From the NCBI GenBank assembly GCA_905221615.1, contig CAJNDT010005834.1:156460-220459 (forward strand): a stretch of 64,000 bases of DNA, read 5' to 3'. This document shows, one piece after another, positions 10,838 through 21,683 of the stretch. The number at the start of each line of letters is the position of its first letter. Within the stretch, counting starts at the first letter, position 1. The DNA is from Symbiodinium sp. CCMP2592. Its lineage: Eukaryota; Sar; Dinophyceae; Suessiales; Symbiodiniaceae. Under the pieces are notes generated by a model that was not told the DNA's origin, did no database searches, and saw only the letters and a list, made by a program, of their open reading frames with translations. Position numbers and translations under genes: made by a program.

Positions 10838-11944
10838 ATGCTTCCGCATCATCGTGCCCTTTTCGCACTTGCCATAGTCTCCTGGACATCCAGCACGGCA
10901 ATGCTGGCGTTGTTACCAGCTCTCGCTGGCTACAGTGCACATTCCCTGCTGGGTCAAACGCGCGTTGGGTTGCCACAGCTGCAACGTGATGGATGCTTCT
11001 CCGGAAACATGCGCAGGTGGACTCGGACTCCGACATTCTCACCATACTGTTGGAAGTCCGTCGTGAGGAAAGACGGTTTGATAGCCTGCAGCGCACTCAA
11101 TGATGTGCCAAAGAGTTGGGACAAGTTTTTGGCAGTCTCAGCTGGCTTTAAACATGCCTGTGCCCTGCGGGCAGATGGTCGGCTCACCTGTTTCGGAGAC
11201 AATGAATATGGGCAGTGTGTTGTGCCAGCAGACTTGGGACCAGTTTTGGAAGTGTCAGCTGGTGCTTTGCATACGTGTGCAGTGCGGGCAGATGGTCGGC
11301 TCATCTGTTTCGGAGACGACAAACATGGGCAGTGTGGTGTGCCAGCAGGTTTGGGACCAGCTGTAGCAGTCTCAGCTGGCAATGGTCATACCTGCGCATT
11401 GCGGGCAGATGGTTGGCTCATCTGTTTCGGATACAATAACTCGGGACAGTGTGATGTGCCAGCAGATTTGGGACCAGTTTCAGCAGTGTCAGCTGGCGGT
11501 GCTCATACGTGTGCAGTGCGGGCAGATGGTCGGCTCATCTGTTTCGGAAACAATGAATATGGGCAGAGTGATGTGCCAGCAGATTTGGGACCAGTTTCAG
11601 CAGTGTCAGCTGGCCTTATGCATACCTGTGCTGTGCGGGCAGATGGTCGGCTCATCTGTTTCGGATTCAATTTCTTCGGGCAGTGTGGTGTGCCAGCAGA
11701 TTTGGGACCAGAATCAGCAGTCTCACCAGATGTGGGACCAGTTTCAGCAGTCTCAGCTGGCGAATGTCATACGTGTGCAGTGCAGGCAGATGGCCAGCTT
11801 ATCTGTTTCGGATGCGAGAGACTGAGAGTGTCGGGGCAGTGTGATGTGCCAGCAGATTTGGGACCAGTTTCAGCAGTGTTAGCTGGCGGTGGTCATACGT
11901 GCGCAGTGCAGGAAGATGGTCGGCTCATCTGTTTTGGATGTTGA
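10838..11944 (+). CDS. RCC1-like Cys-rich repeat protein
   Basis: The ATG at 10838 is chosen because the in-frame ATG at 10643 lies inside the upstream TIR element. The N terminus (MLPHHRALFALAIVSW, then a Leu/Ala-rich stretch) looks like a signal peptide or anchor. From about residue 90 there are seven repeats of about 39 residues with the core HTCAVRADGRLICFG...GQCDVPADLGPV. The repeats are near-identical 117-bp units on DNA. RCC1 repeats form beta-propellers that bind partners such as GTPases or chromatin. The Cys-rich variant is common in dinoflagellate proteomes, and its partner is unknown. The last repeat stops abruptly after ICFGC, so the C terminus may be truncated. Confidence 0.75.
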   Translation: MLPHHRALFALAIVSWTSSTAMLALLPALAGYSAHSLLGQTRVGLPQLQRDGCFSGNMRRWTRTPTFSPYCWKSVVRKDGLIACSALNDVPKSWDKFLAVSAGFKHACALRADGRLTCFGDNEYGQCVVPADLGPVLEVSAGALHTCAVRADGRLICFGDDKHGQCGVPAGLGPAVAVSAGNGHTCALRADGWLICFGYNNSGQCDVPADLGPVSAVSAGGAHTCAVRADGRLICFGNNEYGQSDVPADLGPVSAVSAGLMHTCAVRADGRLICFGFNFFGQCGVPADLGPESAVSPDVGPVSAVSAGECHTCAVQADGQLICFGCERLRVSGQCDVPADLGPVSAVLAGGGHTCAVQEDGRLICFGC

Positions 11945-12254
11945 GTGCCGAGGCGTGCCAAGGTGGCGTGGACCGGTATAATTCATTCACATATTATCGG
12001 CCTTGCCTGTCCAGGCCAAGACCAACCGTTCGGGGTTGCGGTTCTACAATATGTAATCTGGCCACCCGACTCTGTTGCATCCTTACACGTTCGGAGTGCT
12101 GTTTCTGAAAAAGTCTGAATGCGCCCTCGGGGGTGGGGGGGAGGGGGGGGGTCGCTTGTTGCAAGAAACGAAAACGTAACAGCAAAAGCACAGGCAGCAC
12201 CCATACAAGAACAAAAGAAACGCAGTTAAAGCAAGCAAGCACGAATAAAAGCAA

Positions 12255-12690
12255 CTATAAACAAAAGTGAGAAATCGAGTTACTCAACCTATAGGGTTTA
12301 GGATTGCCACAATCATAGCTATAGGGTTTAGGGTTGCTGCAGTCAGCATGATTAATGAAGAATGATATGGCTGTTGCTTGTAGTGAAAATACATACTTTA
12401 CATACTCTATAACTTCCTCGGCTTTCGTATTATAATGACCCTTCCAACCAACCAGCCAAACATCAAAACATCCGCACGGTTTTTTCTTTACTATAACTTC
12501 TTTGCTCATGTAAAGCCATTGAAGCTCGTAGCAGCAGTTTTGTAAAACTGTTTTTTCTAATTTCCTCTGTAACCTTTTCCATATCGGATAAACAGTTCAT
12601 GATAAGATACAACAAGCGACCGTGATATACACTGTGATACCTAAGACGTTCGCGGCCTGGATGGTTTCTGATCTTTACAAACTGCTTCAT
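12255..12690 (-). pseudogene. Unknown AT-rich viral gene, frameshifted
   Basis: Two overlapping minus-strand frames (starting MKQFVKIRNHPGRERLRYH and MSKEVIVKKKPCGCFDVW) appear to be one protein of about 130 residues, broken at an A run near 12475. Family unknown. The end near 12255 fades into TTTAGGG-bearing sequence, which marks the left limit of the island. Confidence 0.45.
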
Positions 12691-13030
12691 TGTCTTTCGC
12701 AGTTGGTAGTTTGACCTTTTGATTATGTTTTTGTTAATTTTAGCCAGTCCATATCTGTATCAATGTCGTAGTTGCGATGTAGTAAGTGACCTGTCCTTCT
12801 TGCACTTTGCTTAGCTTTGAAAGTATTTTGGTTTCATCAGAACCGACGATTGTTTCTATCTTTTTTTCATACACTTGTCGGACTTATCATATTCACATAC
12901 ACGATTACATGTATCAATGGGCAACTTGCTCTTTAACAACCTTGTGTTGTTCATCCCTTTGCACTTCCAGCAACTTTCAAACTGGAACATTTCACACTGT
13001 TATTTTGTGTAGGTATCATTTTTCATGATT
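12690..13030 (-). pseudogene. Cys-containing viral ORF remnant
   Basis: The minus strand reads CEMFQFESCWKCKGMN followed by more CxxC-like spacing, with stops and frameshifts. It may be a small zinc-binding protein remnant, possibly the N-terminal part of the gene downstream on the same strand. Confidence 0.3.
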
Positions 13031-13091
13031 AGTATTTAATTCGCAAGAATAATTCGCAAGGTTATCAAAGCTGGAACAATTCAAATCGTAA

Positions 13092-13863
13092 CTATTGCCT
13101 ATCATTGCCCTCAACTCTGTAATAATCTTGACCTAATTTATTTTCCATACTTTCTATTGTATAAATATTCTGTGACCAGTTTCCAACTCTTTCTTTTTCA
13201 TTGGGCTTTCGTTTCTTAAGAATTTTAACCTCATCGCCCACACCTAGTTCTGGACATATACGATTCTTCTTTCCCTTCATTGTTAAATTTAATTTTACTT
13301 TGAGTTGAACACTGGGTTTTCGGGCTTCTTTGGGGTAAATCCTGTTGCCGAGTGTTTCATCCTGTTATGGTATGTTAGTAGTATTTCAAATATGTAATCC
13401 GTCCATTGAATATTATCTTTTCCTTTTTTCTCATCTGCTTCAACTCTCCTATACAACAAATCTTTAAAAGTGCGGATGGCCCTCTCGCTAAAATTTGGGT
13501 GCGCCCTCGTTCTATGATGTTCTATGTTCTCATCCTTCAACTACTTTTATATTGCTTCCTTGTTCATTGCTCCCTCGTCGTCTGTATAAACTATTTCGGG
13601 TTTCTTTCCCATCTTGTTTAAACACTCAATCATTCCACTCGCCAAATCCTCTTCCTTTTTTCCTTTTATAGGCGCTACACACATAAACTTATCAAATACA
13701 TCAATCATTAGCATACCTACCCTAAACTTTTGTTCATCCAAATCGTTTATGAAAAACAAATCCATCTGATACTCGTAGGTGGAATGAGGGGCGACAAAAC
13801 TGTTTTGACCTACCGGCTTTCTTTTTTGCTCAACATTCTAAAAAACTCGTTAATATCGCCCAT
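13092..13863 (-). pseudogene. Polinton-type retroviral integrase, broken
   Basis: DDE integrase that would join element DNA to host DNA. From ATG at 13863 (MGDINEFFRML) the protein can be followed through frameshifts. First catalytic Asp is in LMIDVFDKF, the second in VYTDDEGAM and the Glu in FSERAIRTFK. A C-terminal SH3/chromo-like segment follows (GVGDEVKILKK...NIYTIESM). Spacing and the phrase ENIEHHRTRAHPNFSER match Polinton/virophage integrases. In-frame TAA and TAG lie near 13540, and frameshifts near 13290 and 13810. Length (about 257 codons) is near the catalytic core plus C domain. Confidence 0.8.
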
Positions 13864-14009
13864 TGTTATGGTTTTGTCCTTCTCCCTTGCTTCGCTAGTG
13901 TTCTAGATTTACTGCCAAACCCCGCTCTATCAAACTATACACCATTAATTATTTTCTGCTTCTCGTTCATGTAAATAAGTAACACAAAATAATGATTTAG
14001 TATAATTAG

Positions 14010-14331
14010 TTAAATCATCATTTTAAAAGAGATAAGCATAATCACTTTGTATGCATTCATATCGTATTTGGGAGCTCCGCGCTTCCTTCCACTAGGTTTC
14101 TTATCGGTCATGATTTCTGTAATTTGTGTAGGTGTCAAATTTTCCTCGCCTATATTTTTTTTTCTATGTATTCCTTAAGCTTCTTCTTTTGGTTGTGCCT
14201 TAAGCTTGCTTCGCGCTTCTTTCGCATAAACTGTTCGTCTTCTTTCCTTTTGTTATAATAAAGCCGTACAGTGCCAGTTGTTGCTTAATCTCGTCCATTG
14301 TCATATCCTCGGGACTTTTGAAATGTGTCAT
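14010..14331 (-). pseudogene. Small basic viral protein, frameshifted
   Basis: Starts MTHFKSPEDMTMDEIKQQLA. After two frameshifts at A-rich runs it continues through a Lys/Arg-rich helix and ends with GRKRGAPKYDMNAYKVIM. About 105 residues. Family unknown. It lies divergently from the polymerase gene, sharing the 14332-14444 upstream region. Confidence 0.4.
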
Positions 14332-14444
14332 ATAACTATACTATATATTTATACTATTTCTATAAATAAGTTTCTAAATATATTCCGCAAATCTTTAAAA
14401 AACATTTTAAAATAGATTCAATTTATATTGTAATTATATTGTAT

Positions 14445-17400
14445 ATGAGCAAAAATATTGAGCGTAACACGAGAGCACTACAAACAACCTGCGACAACCA
14501 CAAAAATCGTCTCACGCAAGGCACCAGAACCAAGTTACAAAAGCTAATTAATTGTCACGAAGATCATAAAATAGCGCAATTCACCACCGCAGATAATTTA
14601 ATCAGACAGTTCATAACCGCAAAAACTGACAAACAGAAGACAAAGGCAAACAACGCACACAAAAAAAATCACGACAAACACCACGATAAAGAACCGCTCG
14701 GGCAACGAATGCTGGAAGCAAAGAAGGACAACAAAAAGCGAAATACAGCAAGTATCTACTCTATAGATGTAATGTTTTATAAGCTAAAACTAGATAAAGA
14801 CGATGCTATTAAAACCGCCGTCAAGGACAGTAAAGGCCGGTCGTTAATTTATTTCTGGAGAGAACCCAAAACCGCAAATGTAAAAACAACAAAATACATA
14901 GAGGACTTGGTAGGAAAGCGTATTTTTCGGTATGAGAAGGAAGCTAAAGCTACATTTAATAAGTTAATGGACTCTTTCAACACAGACCCAGCTTCAGAAA
15001 AAGGATTTGTTTCACACAGAGCAGTATATGGAATGTATTCAAGTAAAAAGCCATGAGCGGGCAAATGGTGATATATAGAGTTCAAGCCAGAACATGAGAA
15101 ACTAACAAATGCAGCTAATGTACGTATGTTTAACATCTACATTCAAACGCCTTTTTTTACCCCGAGTTTGAAACCTTTAAGGAAGCAAAAAATGTAAAGC
15201 ATTACAAAGAAAACGAATGTTGGTTCAACACCATAACCGATTGGTATAAGGATACACTAATGGGCGAAAAAAGACGAGAGAAGAACAGATTAACAAAATA
15301 AAATATGCTGAAACTGATAAATGAAACCGAAGAGGACTTCAAAACGAACGGGGCATCAATACAAGATGTGGTGCCGGTGTTTGAACACTACGGCATTCAA
15401 GTAAGGATATTTAACTCCTTCATAAAGCCCATTTTCAAATATTCACCTACTAAATACAACCACCATATACCAACATTATACGCCCTAGTTAAGAATAATC
15501 ATATCTACACAGCAAACGACAACCTACAGATGTTACGACAGATGGTGGCAATCCGTGAAAATCAAGATGTATCGGTTAAGGCATCCGTAGATTACCACAT
15601 AAACTAAAACAACGAACCTATTGAATGTAAAATGATACAGTCCTTCAACGACCTTAAGAAATTCAGAGAGAAAGACAATTATACGCTAATTTAGGATGGT
15701 AATGATTTAACCCAGTTGTTTTACGAAAGCAAGATGGCGGGCTACGAGCCGCAGGTGAGATTTACTGGCTGTATCGTTCCGATTTGTATTTCAAATTTTA
15801 CATTAAGAAGAAGAGCATTAGATACAGGATTAAAACACAAAATTTAGTGACGAGCTCAGTGGATGGAACTGTAACAGCAAGGACGGAGCAGATTTATAAC
15901 AAAATGTCTAAAGCAATGTATGAATTCAACAAAGCATTTTTAAATCCCTTGCATAAATCTTATTATAACCAAACCGATATACAAATTCTTAAGGAATGCC
16001 CCACAATACCGCCAGTGGGAGAACTAAATAAATTCTACAAGGTGTTTAACCAAAGAGCCGAGAAATACGACAAATACGCATTTATGTCCGAAACAACCAC
16101 CGAAATAGATGTAAGAAAAGCTTATACACCCACGCATTCAACCAAATTACCGAAATCCCCGCGTTTAATCAGTTTGATATATGGAAGCATTTTAGTTACA
16201 AACACCACGACTACAGCAAGTTTCACGAACTGACTTTGTTTTTAGTGAAGCCTAAGGAGCAAGCATTGTTTTTTAATAAGACGCATTGTTTAGTATATGG
16301 TAGGTTTCTAAAGCACTACGCCGATAAATGCGAAATCCTATATTACAAAGAGCCTTCTATAGTGTATAAGGTGAATTACGCGAAACTTATTAAACATTTA
16401 TGGGCAACCGAAATATCAGACCATAATCCAGAAGACGCTAAAATCAAAAAGCTTATAGCAAATGTAAATTTTGGATTGTTAGAGAAGGGAACGAACAAGT
16501 CTTCTGAAAGCTTTGCCGTTGACGGTTTAAGGGAAGCGTTGTACTATCAACAAGAAGTGGGAGGCAAGATTAATAAAATCACCAGAAACGACGAAAACGA
16601 CAAGGAATTGGACAGAAAGCATTACTGCTTAACGGTGACCGATAGAGTGGCATTAAAAAACGGGCATACTTACATAAAGGAGTTACTGCTTCAAATACAC
16701 AATCATAAAAAATACAAGAGGATTATAATAAACTGATAAGGAATGGTGTTGATGTATGGAGTATTAAAACCGATGCCTTTGTAAGTAGGCACGAGCACTT
16801 AAGCAAGGCAAAGAAAGCGATAACATTTAACAATAATATCGGAGGATGGAGACACGAGAAGGGTAAATCAATAATCCCACCAACAGAGCAACACAAAATG
16901 AAGGAGACTACATTACCAACTATACCAGAATATGCCAATGAAACACTACAAATTAAAGACGAGTGGGACACCGAAAGCATAGCAAAACAAATAATTCAAA
17001 AGACCCCACTTATTATAAGAAGTAAATACGCGGGTGGTGGTAAATCGCATATAGCGAAGCATTTCAGCAAGTTAGGTTATAATACATTGTTTGTAGTCCC
17101 CCAGAACAGTTTATCGATGATGCAACCACTACGAATAAATTCTTTGCTATTCCGGTTGGCGATGGGGACAAACTGCCAGAGTTTGACCATAGCAAGTTTA
17201 ATTGTATTGTGTTTGACGAGATTTATCTGAACAGCTTATACATCCTAAATAGAATACGAGAGTTTGTAAAACATAACCCTGAAAAATTACAATAGGAGCG
17301 GGAGACGTTAAGCAACTGCTCCCGATTGAAGACCTAACCAATACTAGAAAGCCTGATGAATACGCCGACGACTGTATCAACCAAACATTTCAATACAACA

Positions 17401-18268
17401 TGATGCTTAAGATTTGTAAGAGGCGAAAGATGACCCAAAAGCGAACGAGAACCGCAACGCATTAAACCGTATGTATGACGACATGTGGATAAACCGCATT
17501 CCTATAACCGAATTTGTAAGGAAATATATTAAATCGACTGCTGACCTAATGGCATCCGAGAAGAACATAGCATGCACCAACATAAGGTGTAAAAATGTAT
17601 CTAACTATATTAGAAACAATCTAGGTCAAAGCGATAAATACGAAGTAGGGGAAACGCTTCTATGTCGGAAGTATAAGAAGGTTGGAAGCACTAAATTTAC
17701 TGTTAATTATCGGTTTAAAACAGTTAATGTATCCGGCAATGTAGTTACCTTAGAGAACATAAAATCAAAATATAGATACACCACCGACATTTACACTTTA
17801 GATAATAACTTTAGATACGACTACTGCGTCACTTGCCATTCCGCGCAGGGGGCATCAATCAAAGGCAAAGTTACTATCCACGAATGGGAGAAGTCATATT
17901 TAGTAAGCCGTGAGTGGATGTCGTGCGCCTTAACGAGAAGCCCTGATTTTAATGATGTTTTGTTTTATGAAGGTGCTACTAACAACGGAGAGCTAAACGA
18001 AGAAAATCTACACCGATATTTGAACAATAAAATTAAGAATTACAAATTTCAGGATGAAGCAAAGAATAGAAAGATAGATGAGACAAAGGTTGTTGATGTG
18101 GAATGGTTTATGAAGAGGTTAAACGGAAATTGTGAGAATTGCGGTTGTCGTTTTGAGTTTGACACGAGTAGCATATATTTAACTTGTCAGCGCTTGAACA
18201 ATGAAGGCCCGCATTACAAAGACAACTGCGAGGCTTGGTGTAAATTATGTAACTGCTCGGCAAGATAA
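14445..18268 (+). pseudogene. Family B DNA polymerase-SF1 helicase fusion, broken
   Basis: One long protein spread over several frames. An N-terminal region of unknown role (14445-15056) is followed by the exonuclease/TPR area (NECWFNTITDWYK; VKNNHIYTANDN). Polymerase motif A is EIDVRKAYT near 16105. The B-like motif is KLIANVNFGLLEKGTNK near 16450, and the C-like motif is WSIKTDAFV near 16770. The same frame runs into an SF1 helicase with Walker A AGGGKS (about 17030), Walker B VFDEIY, GAGDVKQLLPI, and motif V/VI CVTCHSAQGASIKG...CALTRS (about 17830). The end is Cys-rich (CENCGCRF...CKLCNCS). Role: genome replication of the element. At least seven frameshifts or nonsense codons. Confidence 0.75.
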
Positions 18269-18304
18269 ACATTAAAGATTGTTAATGTTTATCTTACTTT
18301 TTTG

Positions 18305-18589
18305 TTATATATTTAAATTAGGAAACTTGCTTTCAATGTTTCTAGTTGCTTGTTGTAAAGTTGGTTTTTCCCAAAGAGCCCACCTACTCCAGAAACCAGC
18401 AGTTTTGTGGTCTTTCCAGTCTTCATTTTCACGGTGTCTATCAATGTAGTTTTTCTCTCTTTCTTCGTCCTTATGCTTTGTAAAATCACTATAACCAGTA
18501 GCACCAAATGAAACTGTCTTTTTCCCATCAATGACAGCATCATATTTCCTTCCATCTTTACTTGACTTTTTAATAATTATATCAACCAT
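18305..18589 (-). CDS. Small DUF5754-like viral protein
   Basis: Intact 94-codon ORF starting MVDIIIKKSSKDGRKYDAVI. The segment KKTVSFGATGYSDFTKHKDE followed by AGFWSRWALWEKPTLQQA is, from memory, the pattern of a small uncharacterised family shared by giant viruses and relatives (DUF5754). Function unknown. Intact although its neighbours are broken, which fits its short length. Convergent with the polymerase-helicase gene. Confidence 0.6.
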   Translation of the reverse strand: MVDIIIKKSSKDGRKYDAVIDGKKTVSFGATGYSDFTKHKDEEREKNYIDRHRENEDWKDHKTAGFWSRWALWEKPTLQQATRNIESKFPNLNI

Positions 18590-18690
18590 TACTATATCTT
18601 AGATATCATCGCGAACCTGAGCTAATTGTTATGGGTCGGCTACTTCTTGAGCTTCTAGAACTAACATACTGAACAGTTCTGCTTGAAGAA

Positions 18691-19299
18691 CTACTTGAAA
18701 CATTTATGTATAGGTATATCTTCTTCATCGACATATTCTATAGTTGGGCTTCTTGAACTATTTACACTAATAGGGGCACTTTCAACTGGTAATACAGCAT
18801 TTATACTAGTTGTTGATGATGATGATGAACTTGATTGTATAGGTGCTTCACTCTTTTTATTTGGCATAGGGTCATTACTTCCTCTTGCGCTACTAGCGTG
18901 GCTTGTTGGCCGTGATCTTGGTAAATCAATTTCAACCTCTTCAAACAAACTATTAAATGACCTTCTCACTAATGATTGTTGTCTTTCTTTCTCTTCCGAT
19001 GCTTCGCTCTCTTGGCGTGAATATTCGCTTTCGGCTTGTTCTTCTTCTTTCACACCCTGGTCTTCCATAGCAGTTTTAGCACTTTCGCTTTTTGGTGTAG
19101 AAGTCTTGTTGAATCTGTCTGTTTGCGTTCCTTTCTCTGGATTTTCATTGAACAATATTGTATTCTTGTCATATTTATCCAAATCAAAATCATCCATATC
19201 TAGATCATCTAGTAGCATTCCTTGTTGTGTTGTTCTTTCCCTTTCTCGTAATATTCTTAATCTTCTTGTTCCTGCCTCCCTTATGGACCCAGATCTCAA
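18691..19299 (-). CDS. Acidic, Ser-rich low-complexity protein
   Basis: 202 codons, uninterrupted. Contains LLDDLDMDDFDLDKYDKN near the N terminus, a Glu/Ser-rich middle and a Ser run near residue 155. It is probably disordered. I do not recognise it. It is transcribed divergently from the fibre gene, with about 80 bp between them. Confidence 0.55.
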   Translation of the reverse strand: MRSGSIREAGTRRLRILRERERTTQQGMLLDDLDMDDFDLDKYDKNTILFNENPEKGTQTDRFNKTSTPKSESAKTAMEDQGVKEEEQAESEYSRQESEASEEKERQQSLVRRSFNSLFEEVEIDLPRSRPTSHASSARGSNDPMPNKKSEAPIQSSSSSSSTTSINAVLPVESAPISVNSSRSPTIEYVDEEDIPIHKCFK

Positions 19300-19339
19300 A
19301 AACTTATGTTAAGCATAGTAGGAATTTTTCATTCTAAAT

Positions 19340-20190
19340 TAGAAACCGAACAATGCCAGTAATACGGGGATAGGGACACTAATGGAATTACAGAATACAA
19401 ATACAGCGGAAATTAGAGTAGGTAGTGCTACTAATGCTCGTATGGGTGTCGGTGCTAATCCAGTGTTAGGTTTTCATTTAACGGTAGGTGGAACAAGTCA
19501 ATTTGGATGGGTGCGAATTAATCAAAATTTGACAGTTGTAGGCAAGTATTGGGTAGATACAAACGGAAGAATTTTTCAAAGAGCGGATGCTTCTAACTCG
19601 TTAAATATCGTTTCAACAGGACGATTAATTTTTCATTACAGACAGAGCAACAGACCCTACAACTGGCACTATTGCTTTACAATTAGATGATACTAACGGA
19701 ATTACAATAAACAGAGCCGTTGTTAATAATCAGATTTTCAACAGCATAGGAAGCATTACAGCAGAAGCAAGTTTAAATGTATGGGGCGAGTTATTATTTC
19801 AACATTCATCAGGAATAAAGGAAACATTAACGGTAGTGATTATGATGTAGATATGAGAAACGGAGACACAGACCGAAGCATTAATATGATTGTAGGAACA
19901 ATCGGAAGCACACCCCAAATATCTATTAGTGAAGCATCGGTCAGTTTATTAGGTAATCTAGATATAACGCACTCAACAGTTACAACAAGTGAAAGGGTCA
20001 AAATGGACAATCCCGACAGTGACGGATTAATATTTTTTAGTATAAGCGGTGCTAATATATGCGAAATTTCAAGTGCGGGATTACACGTCAATGGAACTGC
20101 TACTGAAAAATCAGACGCTAGACTAAAACAAGACATAAAAAGATACAAACAGTAAAGCATGTTACGATATAGTTATATACATTAAACCGA
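19340..20190 (+). pseudogene. Fibre protein with S74 chaperone domain, 5' part
   Basis: Repetitive beta-rich sequence (VGSATNARMGVGANPVLG; DPTTGTIALQLDDTNGITI; ISISEASVSLLGNLDI) in three frames leads to KSDARLKQDIK. This is the start of a peptidase S74 intramolecular chaperone, in which the conserved Ser-Asp marks the self-cleavage site. S74 domains trimerise tail or fibre proteins and then release themselves. The frame is lost at an A run near 20140, and the gene is cut by the transposon at 20191. The remainder lies at 25349-25610. The likely role is virion attachment, by inference. Frameshifts also occur near 19640 and 19810. Confidence 0.7.
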
Positions 20191-20317
20191 CACAAAGGCG
20201 TGTCGTGGACACCTGTTTCGGTGTGCACGATGCGTCTTTCTGGGGAGTTCCGGTACACGTTTGGGGTTGTAGGTTGTGCACAGGGTGTTTTGACATCCAA
20301 ATCGAACTTCAACAGTT

Positions 20318-20412
20318 CACCAATCCACCAACTCACCAATTCAGCAATTCACCAATGCTTCGCCCCCCAGGGGGAGGAGGATTGGTGAATTGGTGAGTTG
20401 GTGAATTGGTGA
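20318..20412. repeat. Subterminal long hairpin
   Basis: CACCAAT/ATTGGTG-type repeats form two inverted arms (about 20318-20356 and 20381-20412) around a GC-rich loop (GCTTCGCCCCCCAGGGGGAG). It lies about 130 bp inside the left TIR. Possible transposase-binding or transcription-control site. Confidence 0.7.
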
Positions 20413-20556
20413 AGTCGTGACTTGGAGACTCGTCTCCTATGTCGACTTCGCGACTTGCTCCATCTTGCTCCTTGCTGATTTCGTATCTCGCCAGCAAGGA
20501 GCTTTGACGTCAGAAAGAAGCGTGAAAGTCATAAAGAGAGGAGTTCATGCACATGA

Positions 20557-20566
20557 GTTTCGAAAC
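20557..20566. promoter_or_regulatory. TTTCGAAA palindrome
   Basis: GTTTCGAAAC about 80 bp before the first transposon ORF. The same core recurs at 21628-21637 (before the ATPase gene) and as a 14-bp perfect palindrome at 25244-25257 (after the transposase). Shared position between genes suggests a control site. Confidence 0.4.
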
Positions 20567-20645
20567 TGTCTCGGTGTTCCGAAACCGTTTCTCTTATGCG
20601 AGACTGCTATTGTGACTCAAGCCAGTATCACATCATATCGCAGCC

Positions 20646-21240
20646 ATGTCGTACAGCGTGAATGTGAGGGGCACCGTGTCAATGTCCAGTGGCAAAGTCA
20701 GTTTGGTCTTGGGACATGATGCACCACAAGCTCCTCGACCAGGGGCCCACGAAAGTGACAAACATTCGTGACATGATCAAGGACAAGATCAGCAACGGCA
20801 CAATCATGGTTCATGAGAGTCGCCAGCCTCTAACTGATCGCACCTTATCGATAATGATCTGTCACGCTCAGGAGAAGCAGAAGTTTCATGCCACTGGGTC
20901 ATTCGGTATGTGGAATGAATCAGCAGAGAAGGCATTGGTGACGGCACTTTTGCGTGGCAAACGCACATCGAAGCAGAGCACATCTACAAGCATCAAAGCC
21001 ATTGAGGACGCCAAGGTGGGTCACAAAGCCGTTGAGGACATCAAGGTGAATCACAAAGCCACTGAGAACATCGAGGTTACTGATGGCTCGGCGGAGACTT
21101 CTGTCAAGCACGAGAAAGACCCCACCAATGAGAAGCACCCCACTAGCGACAAGGATTCATCGGACGATTCCTCCTCGGATGACGAGTCGTCGGGTTCGTC
21201 GTCGGGCTCATCTACAGAGTCTCTACCAGAGTACACCTAG
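20646..21240 (+). CDS. Transposon ORF, acidic C-terminal tail
   Basis: ATG at 20646 (MSYSVNVRGTVSMSSGK) leads, after one apparent frameshift near 20700, to a frame of about 180 codons. That frame contains LLDQGPTKVTNIRDMIKDKI and ends in a Ser/Asp/Glu-rich tail. The same frame stays largely open past TAG at 21238 and TAA at 21385 to 21657, so the protein may once have been longer. Family unknown. It could be a DNA-binding accessory protein, but no motif proves it. Confidence 0.4.
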
Positions 21241-21683
21241 TGGAGCAGTGACTGGCACGACATCTACGCAGAGGTTCGCATTCTAGCAGATGCACAGTCT
21301 ATTAATCCCGGAAAGCGCAAGATCATGTCTGACTTGTTGGGTGCTGTGCGCAATGCAAAAAGCTTGATGGATAAATCCTCCAAGTAAATGCGACGAGTTC
21401 TGCATGCCCAGCAAGCAAAAGAGAAGCTGGGCGGTGTGCCGATATTCTTGTCGGGTCTGCACGCACTGCCGATGTTGCAACACGAGTACTTGCACATGTG
21501 CTGTACGAGCTTGTTCAAGGAACGTGCGCAGTATCTGCATATGCAGTGTCACATAATGATAGTACAGACACAGAATAGCAAGTACAGGTGTAAGACCATC
21601 ACGACATTTACTCTTTTCCGGAATTACGTTTCGAAACGGCTTCGAAACACCACATAGTACTCACTCAATCGCGCTCGCCTGTC

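Noticed and set aside
12130..12152. G-rich run as the left terminus of the viral island
   Set aside because: No matching sequence at the right edge near 28990; termini remain unknown.
13540..15700. Reassigned stop codons in the viral genes
   Set aside because: TAA/TAG fall at positions where different residues are expected (Gln, Tyr, Glu, Lys), and frameshifts are as common. Decay or sequence error explains them better.
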